From Hydractinia symbiolongicarpus (lineage: Eukaryota > Cnidaria > Hydrozoa > Anthoathecata > Hydractiniidae): a stretch of DNA of 64,000 bases. Of this stretch, positions 33,464 through 44,838 are shown in pieces (position 1 is the stretch's first letter; the number at the start of each line of letters is the position of its first letter). The stretch spans positions 7,378,001-7,442,000 of the forward strand of contig NC_079889.1 of NCBI RefSeq assembly GCF_029227915.1. Direction: 5' to 3'. The notes under the pieces were generated by a model. It worked only from the letters and a program-made list of their open reading frames with translations, searched no databases and was not told the DNA's origin. Made by a program: the position numbers and the translations under genes.

Positions 33464-36400
33464 TTACTTGGCAGCCCATGGCTCAACTGGGATTTTGTAC
33501 CTGGCCTTTAAAAAATAATAAGGTGATGCTTTTCCTTAAACAGCAAAATGTAGTAGCTTTACCACTTTACATACTTCAATTTACATTGAATTTTTTATAA
33601 AATTAGAAAATATAACAAGTTTATCACCTGAGTTGCCACCACATCATCAAGCAATTTTTTGAGAATATCTGTAATGATACCCACATTTTCGTCATTATCC
33701 TCCTTCTAAGAAGATATTATCAGTGTTCACATTTCAAAAAACAACATTCGTTTTGCTATATCAACTGTGTCTTATTTTTTATCACGTTTACCTTTTTTGC
33801 AATGACATCAGAGGTCAAGTTATTCTTGCCTTGGACCAAGGTCAAGTTCTTACTCAACACCTGAAACAACAAATATCATAGAAAAGGAAGATCCCAAGAA
33901 ACTAGAAAATGGATAAAACATATTGCTAATGGACGACCTTATTATATGCACACTTACTATTTATTACATGTAATATAAAAACTTACTAGCCTATCTGAAA
34001 CTAGGTCTTCTAAATTGAATGGTATATTATGTGTTGGATCCTACAAGAAACAAACAGTTTTATTTGACTGTTCTTTCATATATGTATATATCTTTTATCC
34101 TAGAAGTTTTTTTTAAAACATGTCCGAAAGCTGTGTTCAAAATAAAAGCTGTTTGACATACAACATACTTGCAGACAACAAGCTTAGGCATACTCAAAAG
34201 AGGAAAATATAAATTTTGTTAATTGTGTGCTACCTTTTGCCATTCTAGCCCTGAAATTCCATAATTGTATCGCAGTTCAGTTCCTAAAGGAATGTCATAG
34301 GAAGCAAACAAACATATGAATGCATTTCCACCCTCCTCGATCAATTTTGGATAACAATTCAAATATTTCCGATGACTTGAATGGTTCACATATTTTCCCA
34401 GCCTGGTCTCATTTGTAGCATCAACACTAAAAATTTAAAAAATATATTAAGACATAGAGAACTATAGAAGGGAACTGTTTGTAGTTTCGTTTTTATCTTT
34501 ACCATAAGATGTTTTAAATCAAATTGCAAAAAATCCAAAACAGAAATTGTTTATGTCTATATGTAATTTGATGTAAAAGCTAAGTAGTCTTAACTTCCTG
34601 GTGCTACTTTGGTACGTCAAGCTTACATAAAACACATCTACACTCCAATTCCTAAATAAGACCTTCTATTTTCACCTTAGCTATTAGGTGAATGTGATCC
34701 AACTTCAAGTGCCTCCCCAAATGAAACTGAAAACAAAAGGCATTCTCAATTCGACATACCACTTTTTGTCCATAAAGAAAATAAATGATCCACAGGAAGT
34801 TGGATACTCTAGCTCTAATCTCTCTCCTTCCTTTCTTGTGAGAACTTTTCCAGGATATTGCAGGACAAACTGGTGATGTTTCAGGGGCAATGTTGTAAAC
34901 ACACCATATCCTACAAATATATGTTTACCACACATCTATTCTGTAATCATTAAGAAGTTAAGTTATAACAGTTATTCAAAAAAATAACAAATTTACCAAT
35001 GTGATCATTAATCCATTTCTTTACAAATGATTTTGGATCAGTTCCCCTTTTACAATAATATAGTGCAGTTTGTCTTGGCGATTTAACATCATTAGCTCTA
35101 CTTCTTTTCGTTCTCTAAAGAGAATTAAGTAATACAAGTGAGTCAGTAAAATAATGCCGAAATTATCATTTGAAATTGGACATATCAAAAACATAAATTT
35201 TAAAACTTAAAGTGGACATATACATGGATATTTCCTTTATACATATTTTTGAATAGTTGAAACTAATATGTCGAAATTGTCATCCTAAAGTGGACATATC
35301 AAAAACATAAATTTTAAAACTCAAAGTGGACATATACATAAACATTTCCTTTTTAAATATTTTTGAATAGTTGAAACTAATATGTCGAAATTATCATCCT
35401 AAAGTGGACATAACAAAAACATAAATTTTAAAACTCAAAGTGGAAATATACATACACATTTCTTTTTTAAATATTTTTGAATAGTTAAAATAATTTTATC
35501 TCAAAATTATCATGCTAAAGTGGACATGTCAAAAACATAAATTTTAAAACTCAAAGTGGAGATATACATAAACATTTCCTTTTTACATATTTTTGAATAG
35601 TTAAAACTAATATGTCAAAATTATCATCCTACAGTGGACATATCAAAAACATAAATTTTAAAACTCAAAGTGGACATATACATAAACATTTCCTTTTTAC
35701 ATATTTTTGAATAGTTAAAACTAATATGTCGAAATTATCATCCTAAAGTGGACATAACAAAAACATAAATTTTAAAACTCAAAGTGGACATATACATAGA
35801 CATTTCCTTTTTAAATATTTTTGAATAGTTGAAACTAATATGTCGAAATTATCATCCTAAAGTGGACATAACAAAAACATAAATTTTAAAACTCAAAGTG
35901 GAAATATACATACACATTTCTTTTTTACATATTTTTGAATAGTTAAAACTAATATGTCGAAATTATCATCCAAAGTGGACATATCAAAAACATAAATTTT
36001 AAAACTCAAAGTGGACATATACATAGACATTTCCTTTTTACATATTTTTGAATAGTTAAAACTAATATGTCGAAATTATCATCCAAAGTGGACATATCAA
36101 AAACATAAATTTTAAAACTCAAAGTGGACATATACATAAACATTTCCTTTTTACATATTTTTGAATAGTTAAAACTAATATGTCGAAATTATCATCCTAA
36201 AGTGGACATATCAAAAACATAAATTTTAAAACACAAAGTGGACATATACATAGACATTTCCTTTTTACATATTTTTGAATAGTTGAAACTAATATGTCGA
36301 AATTATCATCCTAAAGTGGACATGTCAAAAACATAAATTTTAAAACTCAAAGTGGAAATATACATAGACATTTCCTTTTTACATATTTTTGAATAGTTGA

Positions 36401-39400
36401 AACTAATATGTCGAAATTATCATCCTAAAGTGGACATATCAAAAACATAAATTTTAAAACTCAAAGTGGACATATACATAGACATTTCCTTTTTACATAT
36501 TTTTGAATAGTTGAAACTAATATGTCGAAATTATCATCCAAAGTGGACATATCAAAAACATAAATTTTAAAACTCAAAGTGGACATATACATAGACATTT
36601 CTTTTTTAAATATTTTCGAATAGTTAAAACTAGTCGAAATTATCATCCTAAAGTGGACATGTCAAAAAAATAAATTTTAAAACTCAAAGTGGACATATAC
36701 ATAAACATTTCCTTTTTACATATTTTTGAATAGTTAAAACTAATATGTCGAAATTATCATCCAAAGTGGACATATCAAAAACATAAATTTTAAAACTCAA
36801 AGTGGACATATACATAAACATTTCCTTTTTACATATTTTTGAATAGTTAAAACTAATATGTCGAAATTATCATCCTAAAGTGGACATATCAAAAACATAA
36901 ATTTTAAAACTCAAAGTGGACATATACATAGACATTTCCTTTTTACATATTTTTGAATAGTTAAAATAATTTTATCTCAAAATTATCATGCTAAAGTGGA
37001 CATATCGAAAACATAAATTTTAAAACTCAAAGTGGACATATACATACACATTTCTTTTTTAAATATTTTCGAATAGTTAAAACTAGTCGAAATTATCATC
37101 CTAAAGTGGACATGTCAAAAAAATAAATTTTAAAACTCAAAGTGGACATATACATAAACATTTCCTTTTTACATATTTTTGAATAGTTAAAACTAATATG
37201 TCGAAATTATCATCCAAAGTGGACATATCAAAAACATAAATTTTAAAACTCAAAGTGGACATATACATAGACATTTCCTTTTTAAATATTTTTGAATAGT
37301 TGAAACTAATATGTCGAAATTATCATCCTAAAGTGGACATGTCAAAAAAATAAATTTTAAAACTTAAAGTGGACATATACATAGACATTTCCTTTACATA
37401 TTCTTGAATATTTAAAATAATTTTATCTCAAAATTATCATCCTAAAGTGGACATACCAAATACATAAATTTTTAAACTTAAAGTGGACACATACATAGAA
37501 ATTCCTTTACATATTCTTGAATATTTAAAATAATTTTATCTCGAAATTATCATGCTAAAGTGGACATATCAAAAACATAAATTTTAAAACTTAAGGTGGA
37601 CATATACATTTTCTTTTTACATATTTGAAATAGTTAAAACTAATATGTCGACATTTTCATCCTAAAGTGGACATATCAAAAACATAAGTTTTAAAACTCA
37701 AAGTGGACATATACATAAACGTTTCCTTTATACATATTCTTGAACTAATATGTCCCAATTATCATCCTAACATGGACATATCAAAAACATAAATTTTAAA
37801 ACTCAAAGTGGACATTCATATTTCTTTTTAGATATTCTTAAAGAAAGTTAAATTTATATGCCAAAACTATATATTAAAGTAGATATGTCAAAGTCATAAC
37901 TCGTAAAACTTAAAATGACCATATACATAGGCATCTCTTTTGATATTACATGTCTTTTTTGATAAGAAAATGAGCCTCAACAACCTTAAAATCTTAGGAA
38001 AGTTTTAAGAAAATCCCCGTCCTCCACGTGTCAAGATGCAATTTTTTAGACCACTTACAGTTACCAAATCACCACAGTTTCAAAAAAATACAATCAAGTT
38101 TCTTTCTTTTAGTCAAATATACATCCTAATAAAGTTTTATCCTAAAAGTAACAAAATAAATCTTTTTTTTATTAAAAATGTCTTCAATAAAATACATAAA
38201 TAAAAGCATTCAACTAGTTCAATTTGGGAAAGTCAAAATAAGGGTACGTCTCAGTAAACGGTCACCACTCACACACCACAAAAGTCATCTCTGGCGTACC
38301 ACAAGGAAGTGCGCTTGGACCGCTCATCTTCCTGATCTTTCTGTAAAGGACGCATCTCTCTCAAGCTTTGCAGATGATACAAGACTTACAATGAAGGTTA
38401 GCTCTGAAAGTGACATTGAAAATGTGCAAGCAGACCTAAACTTAGTCTACGAATGGAGCAAACAAAACAACAAAGAAAAAAGTGACTGACGTCCGTCGTC
38501 CACAACTTCAAAAGTTAACATAAGTAACATAAGTAATGATAAACATCATAAAGTGCACACATTGTAAAAGTTGAGTCAGTGGACACGCAGACATTTCTCT
38601 TACATATCCCTAAAAATTTTAGAACTGTTATGTCGAAATTATCATTGTAAAACTCAAAGTGAACATATATATGCATAAATATTTCGTTTATATGTTCTTG
38701 AATACTTAAAACTTATGTATTGAAAATATCATCCTAAAGTGGACATATCAAAAATATAAATATTAAAAATCAAGGTGGACACATATATAGAGATTTCCTT
38801 TACATATCCTTAAATACTTAAAACTAATATGTTGAAATTTTCATCCCAAATGCGAGTCAACAATTACAACTTCACACACAACAATCTGGAAAATGTGCCT
38901 TGAAACAAGCAAAATTCCACCCATTTTTAAAACTGCTACCATCACCCCACAGCACAAAGGTGTCAATGCTCAACATAAAGCATGAGATAATTGGAAAACA
39001 ACAACATGGGTAGCAAGTTTTCATATTCGAAGCATGTACATTTGTAAATATACTGGCATATAAAAGTACTTATTTCACTTAACAGAAATAATTTTACACC
39101 CAATTAAGAAAAAAATAAATTTACTTTTCGTTTTGAATGTATAGTTGTGACATGTTTATCACTTTGCACAAGATTAGAAAGTCGTACATTTGAATCTAAT
39201 AGCTATATAATAGCCTCATTTGAATGTGAATCTTACGGGATGGTTTGCACTCACTCGCACTCACTTACTAAGCATGAATAATATATAAGCATTTAATTTC
39301 TGATTAAATTTAAAGTATATATATATATATATATATACCTGAGTTCATGTTAAAAAAATCAGAGGCAAAGAAGGGTATATAATTACTTGGTCTGTAGAAT

Positions 39401-39974
39401 AAAAAGAGGGTGCCGATAAGAACCATCAAAAACAGTTCTTTTAAGAACTTCGCTACCACATAGTAAGTTTATTTTAATTTTTATAGTTTTTATGAATCAT
39501 ATCAGTGTCTGTTTCCTTTTGTTTTTCGGGCATTGTTCGGGCCTATGCGGGTTTTTTCGGGCGAATACCGAATTTCTTACAAAACGCCGAACTAGCCGGA
39601 AAACGCCCGCACTTTTTACGGCGTATGCGGCTTATCGGCACCCTCGTAGAATAAAACACTACTAACATGTTTTCAATTAAGTCATGCAAAACTGAAAATT
39701 CAATCCTGTTGATTAGTGGCCACCAAAAAGTTTTGTATCCTAGATGTAAAGCTCCGGATATCATGTCATATATAGCTATTCTGTGTTGCCTGGTGAAAGA
39801 GAAAGTTACCAAGAAAAATGAAATCACAGAATTAAAATGTTCAGGTGACACACAGCAGTTTCCTAAAGAGCTTTCACTAAGTGGCAAGAATTAGAAATGC
39901 TGAACACATAGTCCAACAACAAAATTTAAATTCCTACTTACAGTATTGTATTGAACTTGAGCTACCTTGGCCAT
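33464..39974 (-). CDS. SET-domain protein (KMT5A/SET8-like), 8 exons, 245 aa
   Basis: Exons: 39942-39974, 34997-35114, 34760-34910, 34234-34426, 33987-34040, 33792-33860, 33628-33705 and 33464-33505. They join to 738 nt in one frame with GT-AG borders at every intron. Residues about 50-165 make a SET domain: GYGVFTTLPLKHH, VLQYPGKVLTRKEGERLE, a KKCVDATNET segment, GKYVNHSS (the NHS cofactor motif) and GTELRYNYG (catalytic-lobe tyrosine). Order and spacing resemble KMT5A-type lysine methyltransferases. The last 80 residues are short charged exons of unknown role. Intron 1 is 4.8 kb and holds the 114-bp minisatellite, a LINE fragment and a MITE. Substrate unknown. Confidence 0.75.
35164..37860. 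repeat. 114-bp minisatellite, over 20 copies
   Basis: Tandem units of about 114 bp, each with AAAGTGGACATATCAAAAAC, then CTCAAAGTGGACATATACAT, then TTTTTGAATAGTT and TATGTCGAAATTATCATCCT. The central copies are nearly identical; the outer copies are degenerate, and scattered remnants reach about 38850. Each unit has two AGTGGACA words in the same orientation. The array lies inside the first intron of the SET gene. Confidence 0.9.
38178..38489 (+). pseudogene. LINE reverse-transcriptase fragment
   Basis: About 38285-38345 reads ISGVPQGSALGPLIFLIFL and then a stop. In a second frame follows SSFADDTRLTMK, the catalytic FADD box, and LNLVYEWSKQNN. These are RT motifs B and C of a jockey/CR1-group LINE. 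The fragment is about 250 bp with no flanking RT sequence. Confidence 0.7.
39405..39645. mobile_element. MITE with GAGGGTGCCGATAAG ends and 11-bp direct repeat
   Basis: GAGGGTGCCGATAAG at the left is exactly mirrored by CTTATCGGCACCCTC at the right, and GTAGAATAAAA occurs directly outside both ends. The middle contains TTCGGGC/GCCCG words. No coding capacity. It sits in intron 1 of the SET gene. The 11-bp duplication does not fit TA, 8-bp hAT or 5-6-bp types. Confidence 0.65.
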
Positions 39975-40893
39975 TTTTTTAACAAAATGGATAGCTTAAA
40001 TCCACTCTCAGTGCTCACACAACCCTAAAACATAGGAAATATAGCAATATATATCCATCTAAAGGTAGCCAGATACTTAGCTAAAGCTTAGCCACTTATA
40101 TATTTTTTTGATTTTTCGATAACTAACATTGGTGGCTACTTGTTTGACTACATAAATAGAAACGTACATTAGCTAGCTAACCACTCTTTTCTGGCTAGTT
40201 AGCAAAGTAGCTGAGCGAAACTTGGCAATCAGATAAATTATATTACTTGTTTCTGCACATTGAGGTGAAATATAACATAGGGTTTACCTCATCTACTTTA
40301 TTCACATAAACAAGGCAGAGAAATTCCATAAAAACAAAATAATTAACACTTTATCGTTCCCACAGGACAATCCACATGATAAACAAAGGTGCCATTATGG
40401 ATGTACGGCATGCCGGCTGGTGAGAATATGTGCTGAAAATTTTCGCGGTATTTTTGCAGGCCAAACCAATAAAATTGCAATATATCTTTTATACCGACAT
40501 AATTTTGCATAAAAACAATATAATTAGGAGCCTCCTTTGTGTTACAGACCACGTCATCAAAACGACCGAGATATAGCCTCCCGCTGCTTCAGAATTGCAA
40601 GATATATATCGTGTCCACCTAATGTACGAAAATTACAAAAGAGAGATATATACCCCAAATCCAATATGCCTATTTTTTAATAATTGCGCTGCGTAAAAAT
40701 ATGCATACAGTACCTTAATTAGTACTCTGTTAGGCCCTTAAGAATGACAATTAGATGTCATTATGACTGCGTTAACAAAAGAGGGTTAGAAATTAGCGCA
40801 AACGTTACGTGGACACGAAAAATGTCCACATTACGATCGTGTCCACTTTACGATAGTTTTTTTTGCTTTAGTTGTCCACATTAGGGCGATTTA

Positions 40894-40895
<2 letters not shown>

Positions 40896-40955
<60 letters not shown>
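40896..40955. repeat. (AT)n microsatellite
   Basis: About 60 bp of AT dinucleotides touching the right edge of the 20-kb candidate element. Confidence 0.95.
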
Positions 40956-40959
<4 letters not shown>

Positions 40960-41146
40960 TTTATGTTTTGTTTTCAAGAAAAAACTACATTAATTTTGCT
41001 ACTTAAAGTTTCATGCTTCTTAGCAATCTTCAGGCAAATGATACAAATTATACAAGTTGGTACTAACTAAAGTATAAACCTTTTTAATTACGTGATAAAA
41101 CGTAATAAAACAAATAAATACAAATAAATACATTGTTCGTTACAGT

Positions 41147-42112
41147 TCATTTCAACCATTTCAAAGTAAATTTGTTGCGATGGCGACATTTGTTGATAAG
41201 TTCTGTTCTTTTATTTAACAGTCCCTTCGGTTCAGCTCGTACAATTGCTATTTTTTCTGTTAGGCACAAGTCACACGTGCGCGCTCCTGTCTTATACGGC
41301 ATTGCACGTTTTTCAATACTCCATAAGATTTCAAAGTCTGTTCCGTCGTCTTTTAATCTCCAAATTAATTTCGACAATTCGGTTTCGTTTCTGTATTTCT
41401 CGTGTCGAAAGGACTTTTTGTGGTTGTTAAACCTTTCTTTAAATTCGCCTTCGCATAATCCGTAGTAAAATTCCTTTTTGTCTACGTATTTGACTTCCGC
41501 TTTGTAGATAATGCATGCAGCTAAACAGTCACCATTCAGTGGACACTGGGACTTATCCCGGCAGTTGCAAGGTCGTTGTTTTTGCCTTTCTTCAGAAGTG
41601 AGGACTTTTTTATTATGCCCCTTTATGATGTTTCGGATGTTTGTGCTACATGAATAGCTCAACTTGAGGGTGTTTTTGTTGAAGATTTTATAATATTTGT
41701 GATCTTTATTGAAGTTTTTTCTAACAATCTTGAGAAATGATCGTCCAATGTCTGTTTTAACGTTTTTACTGAACGGCGGGTTGAACCAAATTATCTTCCT
41801 TTGGCGATTAGGGCGTTGTTTGGGTTTACTCGCGTATGCCATTGTGCTTTTAAATCCGCTGGCGGAGAGTGAAGCTTCGTATAAAGGCTTTGCGTCATCA
41901 AATGCTTTTCTGTTACATGATGTCGCAATTAATCTTTCGTTGACCATCTTCGGAATGACTTTCAATACATTATTCGGGTGGTTTGAATTAATGTTAATGT
42001 ATAGCGGATCGTTGTTGGGTTTCCTGTAGGGTTTGTAGGTTTTACTATTCACGTTAAATGATACATCCAAAAAGTCTGTTTCAATCAGGTTCGTTTCGAT
42101 AGTTAAAAACAT
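41147..42112 (-). CDS. Penelope-like element, C-terminal part with GIY-YIG endonuclease
   Basis: An open 321-aa frame. The N-terminal part has LDVSFNVNSKTYKPYRKPNN and NSNHPNNVLKVIPK, blocks that follow the RT in Penelope-like elements. A cysteine cluster (CNCRDKSQCPLNGDC) precedes a GIY-YIG-type segment (IYKAEVKYVDKKEFYYGLCE, then ERFNNHKKSFRH). The catalytic RT motifs are absent: the frame opens at 42112 and sequence upstream does not continue, so the copy is 5'-truncated. It would be the endonuclease half of a target-primed retroelement. The strand and frame are unambiguous; activity is lost. Confidence 0.8.
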   Translation of the reverse strand: MFLTIETNLIETDFLDVSFNVNSKTYKPYRKPNNDPLYININSNHPNNVLKVIPKMVNERLIATSCNRKAFDDAKPLYEASLSASGFKSTMAYASKPKQRPNRQRKIIWFNPPFSKNVKTDIGRSFLKIVRKNFNKDHKYYKIFNKNTLKLSYSCSTNIRNIIKGHNKKVLTSEERQKQRPCNCRDKSQCPLNGDCLAACIIYKAEVKYVDKKEFYYGLCEGEFKERFNNHKKSFRHEKYRNETELSKLIWRLKDDGTDFEILWSIEKRAMPYKTGARTCDLCLTEKIAIVRAEPKGLLNKRTELINKCRHRNKFTLKWLK

Positions 42113-42181
42113 AAAAATAATATAACTGCTCTGTTACACATTGAGCACTCTGTTGTAATTTGTGTTAAAATTACTTCGTGT

Positions 42182-42210
42182 TTATATATATATATATATA
42201 TATATATATT
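42182..42210. repeat. Short (TA)n microsatellite
   Basis: About 28 bp of TA dinucleotides just beyond the truncated 5' side of the Penelope-like element. Confidence 0.85.
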
Positions 42211-42417
42211 TACAGAAATTCCAGAGATATTTGCTTATGGAAAAAAAAAATTTTATGATCCAGGAAGCTAAATATTACCTTTACGATCACCAAAATGTGA
42301 ATAGAAGAAGAAAAATAACCGTGTTAAATAAAGTATGTACAAAAAAAAACAAATGACTAAAAAACAAAACACACACCAAAATAAATAATTTAAATTAATG
42401 TAAGAATAAATGATGTA

Positions 42418-42735
42418 TTATTTGTTGTATGTAAAGTTGCGATCGTTGTATTGATTGTGTGGAGTTGGTGTGCGTTGGTGTCTTTGTTTTCTGCGTTGGC
42501 GATTATTTTCCTTCTCCCACATAAAATGAGGTAAATCCTGACCCCCGTGTGCTTTCCACCAATTGAAAGAGTTTTTGGACAGGGGGCCAGGATTTGCTTC
42601 TCTATATTTTAGATAAGCTAGATACGTCAAGGCTAAAAAGAGACAATGGGAACTGTTAATTGCATTATTATTAGCAAATATTAAAAAATAAAAGATTAGA
42701 CATAGGATTAGACCTCTTTCTTTCAACTTGCTCAA
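42418..42735 (-). CDS. Unrecognised 105-aa ORF with hydrophobic leader and NPGP
   Basis: An open frame with a basic start, two hydrophobic segments (residues about 9-22 and 30-43), KYREANPGP at 44-52 and then a polar, basic tail with WWKAHGGQDLPHFMWEKENN. Some cnidarian and echinoderm LINE proteins begin with a hydrophobic leader ending in a 2A-like NPGP; here only E and NPGP of the 2A consensus are present. It could be the start of a retroelement ORF or chance. No neighbour supports either reading. Confidence 0.3.
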   Translation of the reverse strand: MSKLKERGLILCLIFYFLIFANNNAINSSHCLFLALTYLAYLKYREANPGPLSKNSFNWWKAHGGQDLPHFMWEKENNRQRRKQRHQRTPTPHNQYNDRNFTYNK

Positions 42736-44263
42736 CTTCTAAAGAAAATAACAAACTATTAACAATAAGAACTACTTATCACAATAAAAATATGTACTTC
42801 CTGTTTGTTTATATCTCCATGTGGTGTTAGTGTATGGAATGTTTGTGCTGGCTTTTATTATACTCTAAATAATAATAATCTCTATAAGAATAAGGCTATA
42901 ACAAAATGATATGTTTGTATAAATAAGGTCTTATCAAATACCTGGCATTTCCTCCTCAGACGTGCTTAATAATAAGCCTTCTTTCATTATTATTTATAAC
43001 TGAAAGAGAATATTAACAGTGAATGTAAATGTTACCATAATAGTGGTTTAGTAGCCATAGTACTATCCATGGCATAGGAATTACAACATGTACGCGCTGA
43101 ACAAATAATACCAACAGGACGTAAACGTGTAAATCCGTTTAAAGATGTGCCTTGGCTTTCAGTTCATGATTAGCATATGTAATGCAACTGCTATTTGACA
43201 TAAAATATTCGTGTAAATGTAAGTGTTGCCTGAATTATTGAAAAGAAATGTTGAATTCAATATTCTTTTTAACATAACAAAGGAAAGTTAATGAGTTTTT
43301 AAGTTTTTTCCCTCTGAATTTCAGTTTGAGAAATAAACACCTTAACCCTATTTGGGTTCTGAGAAACCTCTGTAACTTTATAGCTATAATAAGACAATAG
43401 CCATATTACATGGTAAAATTGCAAAAATGCATCAAAAGCGCTGTGTGTAATTTTTTTTAACAAATTAATTAGATTTTAAGTATTTTTTCTAGGTATATGC
43501 AGCCAGAAGAAACAAATTTTCTTTTAAATTAATTACAGTTGTTTAAAATTAAATTGGATGGAAATAACAAACTTTTCTAAATGTAAACAACTCATACTCC
43601 AAAATAAAGATGATACAATATGAAGAGTCTGCCCCATATCTTAAACCTTAGAAATATGAATTTAAGTACCTTGCAGGCAGTGAAAAACAAAAATTTCAAG
43701 CAGGTATTAAGGCAATAATTTTTTGCAGTTAAAAAATGATTGCAACATTAATTATTATTTTTGCCTCAAATTGAAGTTTATTTGCGAAATGTGAAATCCT
43801 AAACTTTACTGCAAGAAGGAAATTATAAGAAGATTGTAGAAAATGGTGCCTTTAAGTTAACTTTGTAGTCAAAAAATTTATATAAATTATGCACAAAAAA
43901 ATTCACAACTCAAACTTCAATAACCCAATAACTTTTGTGGCAAAATATATGTAAAAGAGTAGATTAGAAATGAATTATCTCACACAATAATTTTTTTAAC
44001 CAATACTTTATGTTGCAATTAACTTCTAATTATCCCCCTTAATATGCTAATCATTTAACGAAGTGCATCTCGTAAAGGTAAGCCATAAAACTTTGCACTT
44101 CACCTTAAAGGAAAAAGATGCATGTCTAAACACAACATTTAAAAAAATGCATCTTTAGTGTACTTTTAGGATTCACAACATATTTTCGGCATGGTAAAAA
44201 TTTCAAAAGTCAAATAAATATCTGCAAATGAGTAGTATCATCAGCGTTTCCAGGGCTATAGCA
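42736..44263. other. AT-rich stretch without recognisable features
   Basis: No convincing ORF, exon set, inverted repeat or tandem repeat. It ends at the CTTTC that flanks the Polinton. Confidence 0.5.
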
Positions 44264-44268
44264 CTTTC

Positions 44269-44526
44269 AGAGATAGAGAAATGTTCGTTCTAGGACAGCG
44301 CACGAACATCAAGGGAAATTCCCTAAGTCATCCGTTAGTAACTAACACAAAATAATATTAAATGCCAATAACCAACACATAATAATATATATCAGAAATA
44401 CATGACGGCATCTACCAATCACCAACACATAATAATATTAAATGCCAATAACCAACACAAAATAATATAAGTAACGTCATGCGCAATAGCGTAACTCATA
44501 TTATACAGAATATGAGTAAAAATTAT
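44269..44526. repeat. Polinton left terminal inverted repeat
   Basis: Begins AGAGATAGAGAAATG. It contains four related CCAACACA(A/T)AATAATAT words and two ATTAAATGCCAATAACC words, so it is internally repetitive. It matches 61905-62163 in inverse with a few substitutions. Confidence 0.92.
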
Positions 44527-44574
44527 CATGACCGTGCCAGAAATGTTGTTGGTTGATCTTAGTGTATAATAAAG

Positions 44575-44838
44575 ATGTCTATTAATGATCATCTCATAAT
44601 GCCTGATCGAATAGTCTGTGCTAATTCATGGGCACTAATGTTCGTACTCGATCATTTCAAAACTCAAGAAATGCGTACTGCCGTAGTTCGTGAACATCCC
44701 TGGACATTATTGTTAGTACCCGATTATCTCAAAACACAGGAAATGTGTACCAAGGCGGCTGAGAAAGATCCAAGTACACTCGAGTATGTTCCGGATCGTT
44801 TCAGAGCCATGGTTGCCCTAAACCTTAAAAATAAATGA
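44575..44838 (+). CDS. Small DUF4116-like repeat protein, 87 aa
   Basis: Three imperfect repeats of about 25 residues, each with a V(L/P)D(H/Y/R)(F/L) turn; two have KTQEM (VLDHFKTQEM, VPDYLKTQEMCTKAAEKDP, VPDRFRAMV). This is the layout of DUF4116 repeats known from large DNA viruses and related elements. It is the first gene inside the left terminal repeat, and its stop overlaps the next start (ATGA). Role unknown. The frame is intact. Confidence 0.6.
   Translation: MSINDHLIMPDRIVCANSWALMFVLDHFKTQEMRTAVVREHPWTLLLVPDYLKTQEMCTKAAEKDPSTLEYVPDRFRAMVALNLKNK

Larger units (their letters stand above)
20694..40895. mobile_element. Candidate 20-kb transposon carrying SET and tyrosine-recombinase genes
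   Basis: Both edges touch (AT)n tracts. Reading inward, the left edge is GCTATATCAACCTTAGGTGG and the right edge (complement) is GCTAAATCGCCCTAATGTGG; over 24 bases 18 agree. AGTGGACA/GTGTCCAC words recur just inside each end (20735-20750; 40608, 40809, 40830, 40845, 40872) and in the minisatellite at 35164-37860. Inside are two minus-strand spliced genes, a SET methyltransferase-like gene and a tyrosine recombinase/SANT gene, plus later insertions (a pogo-HIRAN transposon, MITEs, a LINE fragment). An element inserted into an AT microsatellite would look like this. The boundaries are inference; classical Cryptons lack inverted ends, so this would be a different design. Alternatively these are two host genes between unrelated AT tracts. 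Confidence 0.4.

Noticed and set aside
35164-37860. Regular array resembling a CRISPR locus
   Set aside because: The 114-bp units are contiguous and nearly identical throughout; there are no short repeats separating variable spacers and no cas genes. It is a minisatellite.
22931-39974. SET and recombinase parts as one fused gene
   Set aside because: The SET exons end in an in-frame TAA at 33464 and give a closed 738-nt frame; splicing from the last SET exon to the first recombinase exon would not keep the frame.
41709-42029. Plus-strand 106-aa ORF opposite the Penelope-like gene
   Set aside because: Shadow of the minus-strand GIY-YIG protein, whose family blocks are clear.
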